Positions 56,564-64,000 of a DNA stretch of 64,000 bases are shown here, piece after piece (positions within the stretch are counted from its first letter, which is position 1; each line of letters opens with the position of its first letter). A program made the position numbers and the translations under genes. The notes beneath the pieces are model-generated. The model made no database searches. It was not told where the DNA came from and was given only the letters and a program-made list of their open reading frames with translations. Location of the stretch: NCBI GenBank assembly GCA_945861785.1, contig CAMAWD010000005.1, forward strand, positions 79,693-143,692. The letters run 5' to 3'. This DNA is from Rhodoferax sp. OV413 (lineage in GTDB: Bacteria; Pseudomonadota; Gammaproteobacteria; Burkholderiales; Burkholderiaceae_C).

Positions 56564-57832
56564 TCACTGAATTCGTTGCCAGAACCACCAGGCCGCCAGC
56601 AGCATCAACACCGCCGACCCGCCGCGCACCACAAATTGCGGGTACCACCGCCTGAACACCACCGGCTGCACCAGCGCCACCCAGGCACCTACCGCCAGCA
56701 GTTGCCCGGCCTCGACGCCCAGGTTGAAACCTGCCAGCGCCCACGGCAGCAGACCGCTTGGGGCCGCAGCCTCCTGCAGCAGGCCGGCAAAACCGATGCC
56801 GTGCACCATGCCGAACAACAAGGCCAGCACATCGGTGCGCACCCAGGTCACCGGCCGCAGGTTGAGCGCTGCGGCAACGGCAATCGACACGGCAATCGCC
56901 GGCTCGACCCAGCGCGGTGAGGTCTGGGTCCAGCCGAAGGTTGCCAGCATCAGTGTGAGCGAGTGGCCCACCGTGAACGCAGTGACGGTGCGCAGCAAGG
57001 ACCACCAGACGGCCTTGCCAGGCTGAGGCAACCGGCCAGGCTCGGCCGGCGCGGCACCGGGTGCAGCTGTGGCAAACAGAGCCAGCCGCAATGGCAGCAC
57101 CAGCGCCAGCAGAAAGGCCAGATGGTCGTACCCCTCCAACAGGTGGTGCACTCCGAGCAGGAAGTAGTCACGAACGGCCGACCAGCGGCCTGCCGACGCG
57201 TCGGCCGCAGCAGGGATGGGCCTGGCATCCCCAGCGGCCACTGGCACCGGGAGCGGGGCAGCCAACAAGGGCAAAGGGCCACTGCGCAGGGGTGAACCGG
57301 TGGTCAGCAGGTCCTTGCGATCCAGATGCCCGGCAACCAGCAGCCGGTGGTTGGCATCCTGCTCCCTGAAAAAGGTGTAGCGCAAGGCGAGTGACTGTGC
57401 AAGCGCGCACCGGGCCCCCGCCACCAGCCGCAGGTAGGTGCCGTCGCCGCGGCGCTCGACGCCGTCGAACTGCCACCGCAGGGCGCACTCCGTTGTCGCG
57501 TCTTTCGGGTTGTCGAGTGCCGCAGACTGGTTCGCCACCGCCAGCACCGCAGGCAGTGCCACACGGATTTCGCCCCAGGTCACCCGCCCGTCGGAGTTGG
57601 AGTCCATCGGCAGCAGCAGGTCGAGATCCTTGATCGCCACCGACAGGGTGAACCGGAGCGCACGCACGGCAATAGGTGGCGCCGGCTCCGCCGTCACGGC
57701 CGCAGGGGCCAACTGCTGAACATCCAGGTAGGCATCGCTGCCCTTGTGGGCAGAAGCGGCGCCAGCCCACAACATGGCCAGGGCGCCGGCACACAGCACC
57801 CCGCGCGCACGGACGAAATGCAGGCGCCTCAT
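56564..57832 (-). CDS. HupE/UreJ-family membrane protein with periplasmic EF-hand domain
   Basis: 422 aa. A signal peptide (ending GAASAHKGSDAYL) leads to a ~200-residue periplasmic domain with an EF-hand loop DSNSDGRVTWGE at about 77-88. The C-terminal half has seven hydrophobic segments with LLGVHHLLEGYDHLAFLLAL, TVGHSLTLMLA and GMVHGIGFAGLL; the repeated His motifs resemble HupE/UreJ metal carriers. It may import or sense a divalent metal. Its ATG overlaps the stop of the TPR gene (ATGA). Confidence 0.85.
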   Translation of the reverse strand: MRRLHFVRARGVLCAGALAMLWAGAASAHKGSDAYLDVQQLAPAAVTAEPAPPIAVRALRFTLSVAIKDLDLLLPMDSNSDGRVTWGEIRVALPAVLAVANQSAALDNPKDATTECALRWQFDGVERRGDGTYLRLVAGARCALAQSLALRYTFFREQDANHRLLVAGHLDRKDLLTTGSPLRSGPLPLLAAPLPVPVAAGDARPIPAAADASAGRWSAVRDYFLLGVHHLLEGYDHLAFLLALVLPLRLALFATAAPGAAPAEPGRLPQPGKAVWWSLLRTVTAFTVGHSLTLMLATFGWTQTSPRWVEPAIAVSIAVAAALNLRPVTWVRTDVLALLFGMVHGIGFAGLLQEAAAPSGLLPWALAGFNLGVEAGQLLAVGAWVALVQPVVFRRWYPQFVVRGGSAVLMLLAAWWFWQRIQ

Positions 57833-59013
57833 GGTGTCAGCCGGCGCATGGCCGGTGCGACGGCCGCAGCGCCAGGTGCGAGCCTGACATCGTGCAAACC
57901 GGCGGTGCGGATCGCGGCTCCAATCTGCGCCAGCGCAGCCGGATCGTTGGCCTTGCGCGCACTGGCCATGGCCACCCACCAATCCACAGGCTCGCGCTGC
58001 AACAGCAGGTTGGCACGCGCATGCACCAGTGCCGCAGCAGCATCGTCGTCCAGCCACAAGGCCGCCAGCGCCAGTTCGCGCCCGTGCAGGGCGGGGTCCT
58101 CACCTCGCCGGGTCAACTCTGCGGCGCGTTCGCGCAAGGTGGCGCGTGCTGCCGTCCATCGGGAGTCGCCGCTGCGCCGCCATGCGGCAGCCCGGCGCAG
58201 CAACACGGCATCGGTTTCGGGCGCTTCGACCAGCACCCGCAGCGCAGCCGCCGGGCGACCGGTGCGCAGCAGAAGATCGCTGTAGGCAATGGCGGTGTAC
58301 AGGTCGCGCTCCTGCCGCAGGCTGTCCTGGAATGCCGCCGCGGCAGCCACGTCGTCCCCCGCCCGCTCCAGGTGCTCGGCCAGCAAGGACGACAACCAAC
58401 TGCGCTGTGCCGGCTGCGCAGCCTGCGCCAGCAATGTGCGCAGGCCCTCGGTCACCACCTGTGTGTCGCCCCGCAAGGAGTTGGTTTCCAACCGGCAGGC
58501 GTGCGCATACAGTGGCTGTTGCGCACGCGCCACCGCGTCACACGCCCCGAGCGACTCGGCATACCTCGCCGACAGCCGCTCCAACGCCGCCAGGTTCAGC
58601 CAGCCCTGGGCATGACCCGGGCTGCGTGCCAGCGCGGCCGCAAGCACCTTGCGCGCCGGAGCGAATTCATGGCGGCCCTGTTGAACAGTGGCCTGCAGCA
58701 CCGCAAGGTCGGCCGGTGCGTCAGCCTTGTCCCACCACGGTGCGAGCAGGGCCTGTGCACGGCCCCAGTAACGCGTGTCACCTGTCTGCCGCGCGACCGA
58801 GATGGCCTCCCGCGCCCGGATGGCCACCGCGGCGGGGTCGCCCGGCGGTGCCACAGCAGTGGCAGGCCCGGGCCGCACCCGAGTGACCGTGGGCAACACC
58901 TCGACCACTTCGTTGTCAGCGCCGGGCTTCACCAACTGGACAGCCCCGGCACTGAACGGTGTCAGCAAACCCAACAGCAAGCCGGCAACGCGCAGGAAAG
59001 GGTGTGTGGGCAT
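57829..59013 (-). CDS. Periplasmic tetratricopeptide-repeat protein
   Basis: 394 aa. A signal peptide (MPTHPFLRVAGLLLGLLTPF) is followed by helical repeats; GWLNLAALERLSARYAESLG and AAAAFQDSLRQERDLYTAIA are TPR-like. No enzyme motif. In a four-gene operon it lies between the small lipoprotein (17 bp upstream) and the HupE gene (overlap), suggesting an assembly or scaffold role. Confidence 0.78.
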   Translation of the reverse strand: MPTHPFLRVAGLLLGLLTPFSAGAVQLVKPGADNEVVEVLPTVTRVRPGPATAVAPPGDPAAVAIRAREAISVARQTGDTRYWGRAQALLAPWWDKADAPADLAVLQATVQQGRHEFAPARKVLAAALARSPGHAQGWLNLAALERLSARYAESLGACDAVARAQQPLYAHACRLETNSLRGDTQVVTEGLRTLLAQAAQPAQRSWLSSLLAEHLERAGDDVAAAAAFQDSLRQERDLYTAIAYSDLLLRTGRPAAALRVLVEAPETDAVLLRRAAAWRRSGDSRWTAARATLRERAAELTRRGEDPALHGRELALAALWLDDDAAAALVHARANLLLQREPVDWWVAMASARKANDPAALAQIGAAIRTAGLHDVRLAPGAAAVAPAMRRLTP

Positions 59014-59030
59014 AACCGGCTTGCCGATGG

Positions 59031-59300
59031 TCAGACGTCGCTCGGCTCGGCGCTGTCGTCGGTGGCCGGCACAGCATTGCCCAGCACCACCGGGTCGGCG
59101 CTGTCGCTGGATGCGACCAGTTGCTGCGCCACAAAGGCCGTGGCGCCGGCTGCGGACTGGGTGACCGACAACGGCACCTCGCTACCGCTGAAAAGCGCGA
59201 CGGGAGGTGGCGCGTCGCTGCCGCCGCCCCCTCCGCCGCAGCCACTCATGAGAAGAATGGCACCCAACAGGGTGGCCGCGGACTTGTGCATGGTATGCAT
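59031..59300 (-). CDS. Small lipoprotein with Gly-rich N-terminus
   Basis: 89 aa. MHTMHKSAATLLGAILLMSG then Cys followed by six glycines: a lipobox (LMSGC) with a flexible tether. The rest is Ser/Ala/Val-rich with no known domain. It sits 24 bp after the DUF4331 gene and 17 bp before the TPR gene. Confidence 0.7.
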   Translation of the reverse strand: MHTMHKSAATLLGAILLMSGCGGGGGGSDAPPPVALFSGSEVPLSVTQSAAGATAFVAQQLVASSDSADPVVLGNAVPATDDSAEPSDV

Positions 59301-59324
59301 GGTCGTGTGTCCTCTGATTGGTGA

Positions 59325-60959
59325 TCAATACGACGCGGAACCGGAGTTCGGCGTGTTCAGGTAGGGGAAACGCGTGAGGAATGGCACCGTGGCCTGGTCC
59401 ACCGCATCGTGGATCTTGGCGGAGTCGGCACCCAGTGGCACGTTCGAAGGCCTGCAGGCAGAGGTCAGGCTGGGCACGCCCGGCACGCCGTTGAGACCGA
59501 GTGCGTTGTTGTCGCCGTTGATCACGCACAAGCCGCCGAGCACGGCCACCAGCGCGATGTCGACCACGTCGTCCTTGGGTCGGCGGCCATTCGGGAAACC
59601 CGCCAGGTCGATGGCCTGCGACAGGTTGGCAACACCACCCACGCGCAGTACTTCACCAGCCACACCCAGGCGGTTCTGGCTTGCGAACGGCACCGGTGCG
59701 ATCGCCGTGTTCAGTCGCAGAACTTCCGATGGGGTGGCGGTGGCGGGCTTGTTCACTCCGGCGATGCCGGTCAGGAACACGGTGGCGAGGTCGGTGCGCG
59801 GCAGGTTGGTCGGTGCGACGGCCGCGGGGTTGCCGGCCAGCACCAGGCCCAGCAGTGCCGGCAAGGTCGGGTTGGTCACGTAGGTCAGGAACTGCGTGTC
59901 GTCCTGCGGCTTGGACGCATTGAACTTGTCTTTGTCAGGCAATCCGATCACCAACTCGTTGACCAGGGGGTTGCCCAGTCGCGAAACTTGTACCCAGGCG
60001 CCGCCGACCTTCTCGCTGGTCTGGTGACCACTCGAGGGTTTGCCGTCGAGCAGTCGCGCCTGGCGCATGCTGGCCGTGGTCCAGCCACCAATCACCGGGT
60101 CGGTGCCGGCGGTGAGGCAGTCCTTGTGCACTTCCATCGAAATGGTGGTGACATTGGCCTTCTGGATCACGTGCTGGCCGCCGTTGCCGGCAGCGTCCAG
60201 GTTGGCCGGGTCGAGCAGGAAGGCCACCGGCGCGTTGACCAGATCGAACACGGTGCCCAGGTTGACCGCAAAACCTTCCTGGCGCTGGCCCACGAACACG
60301 AAGCCCGTGTCCTTGCCGGCCGGGCAGCCCGGGACCTTGATGGCGTGCACATGTTTCTGTGCGTAGGTCTCGTACGCGGCCGGGTCGCCCAGGGTCTTGG
60401 AGCCGATGTAGTCCACCGGCTTCTCGAACACCCTGGCGCCACCGCTGGCCTTGGTGATGGACTGTGTCGCGCCCTTGCGCCGGTCACCGCGCACGACATT
60501 GACCGTGTAGGTCTCGTTCAGGTTCAGGCTCGGATCCGTGAGCTGGCTGACAGTGCCGGACTGGATCAGCGGAATCGGCACACTGGCGGAGCCGATCGTC
60601 AATGGAATGCTGTTGAGCTTGTTGTTGAAACGGAACTGGAACGTGATGTCTTCCCTGGCGTCGCCGTTGTTGTCGAGGTGGATCTCGTACAGGGCGTTGG
60701 GGTCCAGCGAGAAATAATTCGGGCCGCCGTACGGGGATTGCAGTGGCTGGTAGTTGGCGATGAGTGTCACGTAGTCGCTGCGTCCGCCACTGCCGTTGGC
60801 GGCCACACCTTCGTAGCTGCGGAATATGTAGAAGTCGGTGCCGTCGACCTTGGGGCTGGTCGTGATGAAGGGTGCTTCGCGGTGGCTCGATGCGAGCGCG
60901 CTGCCGGCCGTGATGAGAAGAAGACAGGCTTGGGCGATACGCCCAGGTTTCAAATGCAT
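59325..60959 (-). CDS. DUF4331-domain exported protein
   Basis: 544 aa. A signal peptide ending ALAS is followed by SHREAPFITTSPKVDGTDFY, the DUF4331 hallmark, and later VPLIQSGTVSQL-like loops, NELVIGLPDKDKFNASKPQD and GRRPKDDVVDIALVAVLGG. The family has no established function. First gene of the operon with lipoprotein, TPR and HupE proteins; an ECF sigma factor and a ChrR-like cupin lie just upstream. Confidence 0.85.
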   Translation of the reverse strand: MHLKPGRIAQACLLLITAGSALASSHREAPFITTSPKVDGTDFYIFRSYEGVAANGSGGRSDYVTLIANYQPLQSPYGGPNYFSLDPNALYEIHLDNNGDAREDITFQFRFNNKLNSIPLTIGSASVPIPLIQSGTVSQLTDPSLNLNETYTVNVVRGDRRKGATQSITKASGGARVFEKPVDYIGSKTLGDPAAYETYAQKHVHAIKVPGCPAGKDTGFVFVGQRQEGFAVNLGTVFDLVNAPVAFLLDPANLDAAGNGGQHVIQKANVTTISMEVHKDCLTAGTDPVIGGWTTASMRQARLLDGKPSSGHQTSEKVGGAWVQVSRLGNPLVNELVIGLPDKDKFNASKPQDDTQFLTYVTNPTLPALLGLVLAGNPAAVAPTNLPRTDLATVFLTGIAGVNKPATATPSEVLRLNTAIAPVPFASQNRLGVAGEVLRVGGVANLSQAIDLAGFPNGRRPKDDVVDIALVAVLGGLCVINGDNNALGLNGVPGVPSLTSACRPSNVPLGADSAKIHDAVDQATVPFLTRFPYLNTPNSGSASY

Positions 60960-61114
60960 GGTGGTACTCCGGTTGAGACAACAGCGGGGTGCTGCTCACT
61001 GGAATACGCGATGCACGGCGATTTGGATTCAGTTCTGGCGCAGCAAAGATGCCGCGATGGAACGCACCTGCACTGCGCGCAGGATGGGCGCCCCAGGGCG
61101 CCCGCCAGCAGGCG

Positions 61115-61969
61115 CTAGGCCTTCATCCGCAGGACGGGGTCGAGTGCACCGTGAAAGAAAAATACCACGCCAACGTCGCTGGTTTCGCCAAAGTGCCCGC
61201 CACCTGCGGGTGCGAGCTGGTAGTCACCCGCGCGCAGCAGGATGTCGCCCAGGAACATTTCGCCTTCGAGCACCAGGCAGTCCTCGTCCAGCGCATGGTG
61301 GTGGTCGGCAACCGAGGCGCCGGGTGCAAAACGCACAAGCATCGACACCACCTCGCTGTCGCCCTTCAAGGGCAGCACCTCGACACCCGGCGAAGACGCC
61401 ACCCAGCGCTTGCGGCCCGTGTGAACCCAGCCCGATGCGGGTCCGGGAATGCACCACCAATGCGCTTCCAGTGCGGGCAACGTGTCAACGTCGACCAGCA
61501 GGTTGCGCAGGTAGAGCGTGGTGTCGCCCTGGGCAAGCAACGCGGGCCCATTCGCCGTACGGTGGCGGACCTGGTAGGCGTAACCCGGCCCCGGAGGCGC
61601 AACACCAGCGGGGGCCAAGGGAGTGTCCGCGCCCGCAGCGGCGAGTGCACCCTCCAGCACCAGTATCTCTTGCGCAGTGACACCGAGCGGCCATGCCAGA
61701 ACGGCGCCGGGGCGCAAGCGGACGACCTCGACGCGGCTGACGCTGTCGCAACGCAGGGTTCGTGCGAGCAAATTGTCCTGGCCTTCATGCCAGGCACCGT
61801 CTTCGCGCCGCACCGTCAGGAAGTCACTGTGCGCCAGCACACTGCTCCGCACGCGGTCGAACAATTGCGTACGCATGCCTGACGCGCGCGCCTGCACCGC
61901 CCGTCCAGGCGCAAGGCGCTCGGCAATCGCAGCGAGCAAAACAGGGGCGTCGTCCTCAGTGTTCACCAT
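61115..61969 (-). CDS. ChrR-like double-cupin protein, possible anti-sigma partner
   Basis: 284 aa, two cupin-like halves. The C-terminal one has VADHHHALDEDCLVLEGEMF and GDYQLAPAGGGHF, with the His cluster and Glu expected to bind metal, as in the ChrR cupin. The N-terminal zinc-finger anti-sigma domain of true ChrR (HxxxCxxC) is not seen. It is transcribed with the ECF sigma gene and the SRPBCC gene, so a sensor or regulator role is likely but an anti-sigma role is only inferred. Confidence 0.7.
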   Translation of the reverse strand: MVNTEDDAPVLLAAIAERLAPGRAVQARASGMRTQLFDRVRSSVLAHSDFLTVRREDGAWHEGQDNLLARTLRCDSVSRVEVVRLRPGAVLAWPLGVTAQEILVLEGALAAAGADTPLAPAGVAPPGPGYAYQVRHRTANGPALLAQGDTTLYLRNLLVDVDTLPALEAHWWCIPGPASGWVHTGRKRWVASSPGVEVLPLKGDSEVVSMLVRFAPGASVADHHHALDEDCLVLEGEMFLGDILLRAGDYQLAPAGGGHFGETSDVGVVFFFHGALDPVLRMKA

Positions 61970-62056
61970 GGTGGGCGCGTCCTTCCACGCCTTGAACAGC
62001 GACGAATCGCGCAGGCAGATATGCCCTGTGGCACACCGCCAGCGTGCGCTTGGCGC

Positions 62057-62563
62057 TCACGCACGCCGGGAGCCCGACCACTCGCGCATTGGTTGCACCT
62101 TGCAGCCGAGCATACGGCCCATGCCACCGGCACATCCGCGCATGCGTGCAAAGTGGCGTCGCTCGGACAGCACGCGCATGGCAAGGCCCCACAACCCGGA
62201 ATCCTCCGGCACCTGCAGCTCCCAGCGGCAGGTGACCTCGGTGCCCAGCGCGTGCGCCGGCGCAAACAGCCAGGTCGCGCCGCCCTGCAGGTCGCCCCGT
62301 ACACGCAGTTCGATCATGGAGCCAGGCTCCCCGGACGTTGCAAGCACCCGCAGGCGCAGCGGGAGCCCCGCCAGGTTGCGCCAGGTGGGAACGGGCCGGG
62401 CCAAGGTCCGATGGGTGTCGCCTGCGGCTGCGCGCGCCGGTACGACGATGGCCAACGCGCTCCACCAGCGCGGCCAGCCGGCGACATCCGCCACCAGCCG
62501 CCAGGTATCGAGCGGCGGGCTTGCCAGCCACCAGCTGCTTGTCAAGACGAGGGTTGGGTACAT
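62057..62563 (-). CDS. SRPBCC-family protein
   Basis: 168 aa from ATG 62563. The polyketide-cyclase/START-like fold is suggested by ASPPLDTWRLVADVAGWPRW at the N-terminus, the strand pattern TLARPVPTWRN...MIELRVRGDL, and the ending LGCKV. Such proteins bind hydrophobic ligands; no catalytic residue is clear. It lies between sigma and cupin genes on one strand. The start is uncertain; a TTG at 62641 would add 26 residues. Confidence 0.65.
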   Translation of the reverse strand: MYPTLVLTSSWWLASPPLDTWRLVADVAGWPRWWSALAIVVPARAAAGDTHRTLARPVPTWRNLAGLPLRLRVLATSGEPGSMIELRVRGDLQGGATWLFAPAHALGTEVTCRWELQVPEDSGLWGLAMRVLSERRHFARMRGCAGGMGRMLGCKVQPMREWSGSRRA

Positions 62564-62647
62564 GAAATTGGCGATCGCCAGATTGCAGGAGAAAGGCCTC
62601 CCCCACAAGTACGCTCGTTTCTGGTGCATGGATGCAGACAAATGGCT

Positions 62648-63418
62648 TCATGTTTGTGCCTCCGGGCGCCCCGCGTTGAAATCAGGCCCCAGCGCCTCAC
62701 GCAAGGTGATCAGCGTGCGGCGCAGGTGCGACTTGACTGTTCCAAGTGGCAGGCCCGTGTGGGTTGCGATCTCGTCATGGGTCAGCCCGCGGTAGAAGAC
62801 AAGCCCGATCAGCTGCCGCCGCAAAGGGTCGAGCGTGGCCAGTGTGGCATGCAGCGCTGTATCGCGTTGAACCGTGTCGAGCAGGTCCAGCGGGTCGGCG
62901 GCGCTGCCGTCCTCGAACTCGTGGTGCTCGTCCACCTCCTGGCGGTGCGACTGCAGCATGTCGCGCCCATTGGCGCGGCGCGCGTCCAGCGCACGTGAAC
63001 GCGCCATGGTCATGATCCAGGCAATCGCGCTGCCACGGTCGGCATCGAAACGGGGCGCCTGGCGCCAAACCTGCCAGAAGGTGTCCTGCAACACCTCTTC
63101 GGCGGTGCCGACCTTGCCGGTGATGTGCAAGGCGAGCGCATAGACGCGGCCACACAACGCGTCGTACAGGGATGCCATGGCCGCTTCGTCCTGGCGCATG
63201 ATGCGGCCGAGCAATTGCGCCAGGGCCGCGTTGTCCAGGCTGCAGGGAACACCGTGTGGCGCAGCCATGGCCTGGACCGGGTCCAGGTCAACGGCATCTT
63301 CGTCGTGATGGTCGTCTTCATGGCCATCGAACGCCCCGGTAACGCCATCACCCTGCCCAAGCACGGCCAAATGCGGCTGCAACGCATCGACGTCTGACAA
63401 CCGCGCCGGCGTCAGCAT
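62648..63418 (-). CDS. ECF RNA polymerase sigma factor
   Basis: 256 aa from ATG 63418. Region 2 (EVLQDTFWQVWRQAPRFDAD, then AIAWIMTMARSRALD) and region 4 (LVFYRGLTHDEIATHTGLPL, GTVKSHLRR) are clear. The N-terminus is ~60 residues longer than usual and Asp/His-rich (DGHEDDHHDEDAVDLDP); a later start at 63268 would give a typical length. It probably controls the cupin/SRPBCC genes and perhaps the DUF4331 operon. Confidence 0.85.
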   Translation of the reverse strand: MLTPARLSDVDALQPHLAVLGQGDGVTGAFDGHEDDHHDEDAVDLDPVQAMAAPHGVPCSLDNAALAQLLGRIMRQDEAAMASLYDALCGRVYALALHITGKVGTAEEVLQDTFWQVWRQAPRFDADRGSAIAWIMTMARSRALDARRANGRDMLQSHRQEVDEHHEFEDGSAADPLDLLDTVQRDTALHATLATLDPLRRQLIGLVFYRGLTHDEIATHTGLPLGTVKSHLRRTLITLREALGPDFNAGRPEAQT

Positions 63419-63568
63419 CGCTTTGCACCCTGCCAGATTGCTTGCATTCCCGAAGACTCCTTGGGTGCACGGACGGACGGCGGGTTGACCGTCAACCCGG
63501 CATTCCTGCACCTAGTCCGCCGCCGTACGCATGCTGGATGCAAGACCCTTTATGTTAGTCGGAAATAG

Positions 63569-64000
63569 CTGCCTGGTGCACTGAATACGCGTCGGACCGG
63601 GGCCCTGCACCAGTGCCTGGGCAGACTCGAAAACCGGCAACGTGCAGTGGTCAGCCTGGCCTACCTGCGTGACCTCAGCCACAGCGAACTTGCGGGGCAG
63701 TTGAACCTGCCCCTGGGCACACTGCGCGGCGGCGCGCGCCGGCGCTTCGAGACACTGGCGCGCCAAAACCCCACGATCCGTTTGGCCGCGCTGGGCTGGC
63801 AATCACACATTGCATCGTTGAACGAACTTCAACCGGCCATCACGCCCGGGCCCGGCGTGTGGCGGCGCATCGACAACCTGCTCGCGGCGGAGCGAGAAGT
63901 CCACGGCATGCAAAAGCTGCGAACCAAGGCGGACAGCTCCGGCACCGGCGGCGTCCGGGGCTGGTTCGATCGCCTTGGTTTCTGGCGTGGGGCGGCCGCG
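63569..64000 (+). pseudogene. Fusion remnant: ECF sigma region 4 joined to RskA-type anti-sigma factor
   Basis: An open frame after TAG (63566) with no good start. It begins with sigma region 4 (ALHQCLGRLENRQRAVVSLA, YLRDLSHSELAGQLNLPLGT) and continues without a stop as an RskA-like anti-sigma factor (LGTLRGGARRRFETLARQ, ASLNELQPAITPGPGVWRRI). The shared LGT is the join. Sigma regions 1-3 and the anti-sigma N-terminus are missing. The frame runs off the window end. Confidence 0.72.

Overview
The window looks like a chromosome segment from a high-GC betaproteobacterium, most likely a Comamonadaceae-type member of the Burkholderiales. The reasons are the Bug/TctC-type periplasmic binding protein, the RskA-type anti-sigma remnant, the ECF sigma factor beside a ChrR-like cupin protein, and the PuuD/XdhABC/Bmp style of purine catabolism. 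This is inferred from gene content only; no rRNA marker is present. I saw no tRNA, rRNA, CRISPR array, transposase or integrase.

Left edge (0-5.4 kb): housekeeping genes for a CNNM/CorC membrane protein, apaH, a RhlE-like DEAD-box helicase, pyroglutamyl peptidase and dCTP deaminase. From 5.4 to 34.1 kb lies a nearly complete purine salvage and degradation region. It holds guanine deaminase, adenine deaminase, two Bmp-type purine nucleoside binding proteins with one ABC transporter (two permeases and an ATPase), xanthine dehydrogenase XdhAB with the XdhC maturation factor, membrane urate oxidase PuuD, HIU hydrolase UraH, allantoinase PuuE, a fused OHCU decarboxylase-allantoate amidohydrolase, and an M20 hydrolase that may do the next step. 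Glycerate kinase could feed glyoxylate-derived carbon into central metabolism. Regulators are a GntR protein with an 18-bp perfect palindrome exactly midway between it and uraH, a Crp-type protein, and a broken LysR gene. A cytochrome P450, a RES-Xre toxin-antitoxin pair, a YitT membrane protein and a hemerythrin are interspersed.

From 34 to 44 kb: a YhaN/YhaO (SbcCD-like) ATPase-nuclease pair, a SulP transporter, a DUF4143 ATPase, an M81 peptidase and a MurA-like enzyme whose catalytic cysteine is replaced by aspartate. From 44.2 to 45.5 kb: a BrnT/BrnA-like toxin-antitoxin pair bracketed by a 929-bp-offset repeat of the murA-like 3' end, then an orphan Phd antitoxin with a truncated VapC. 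From 45.7 to 56.3 kb: a DUF900 hydrolase, an EamA transporter, a sirtuin, an arylsulfatase, two acyl-CoA dehydrogenases, phosphofructokinase and a Bug protein.

From 56.5 to 64 kb: a little-understood operon (DUF4331 protein, small lipoprotein, TPR protein, EF-hand-bearing HupE/UreJ protein), beside a ChrR-like cupin, an SRPBCC protein and an ECF sigma factor. At the right edge is a broken fusion of another ECF sigma factor with an RskA-type anti-sigma factor.

A recurring signal is gene decay by deletion. I see a RelE/ParE toxin stub and amber-interrupted antitoxin, a methyltransferase tail, a LysR gene and an 8-oxoguanine deaminase gene that have each lost their middle in frame, a VapC stub, a DUF849 (BKACE) stub, a murA fragment, and the sigma/anti-sigma fusion.
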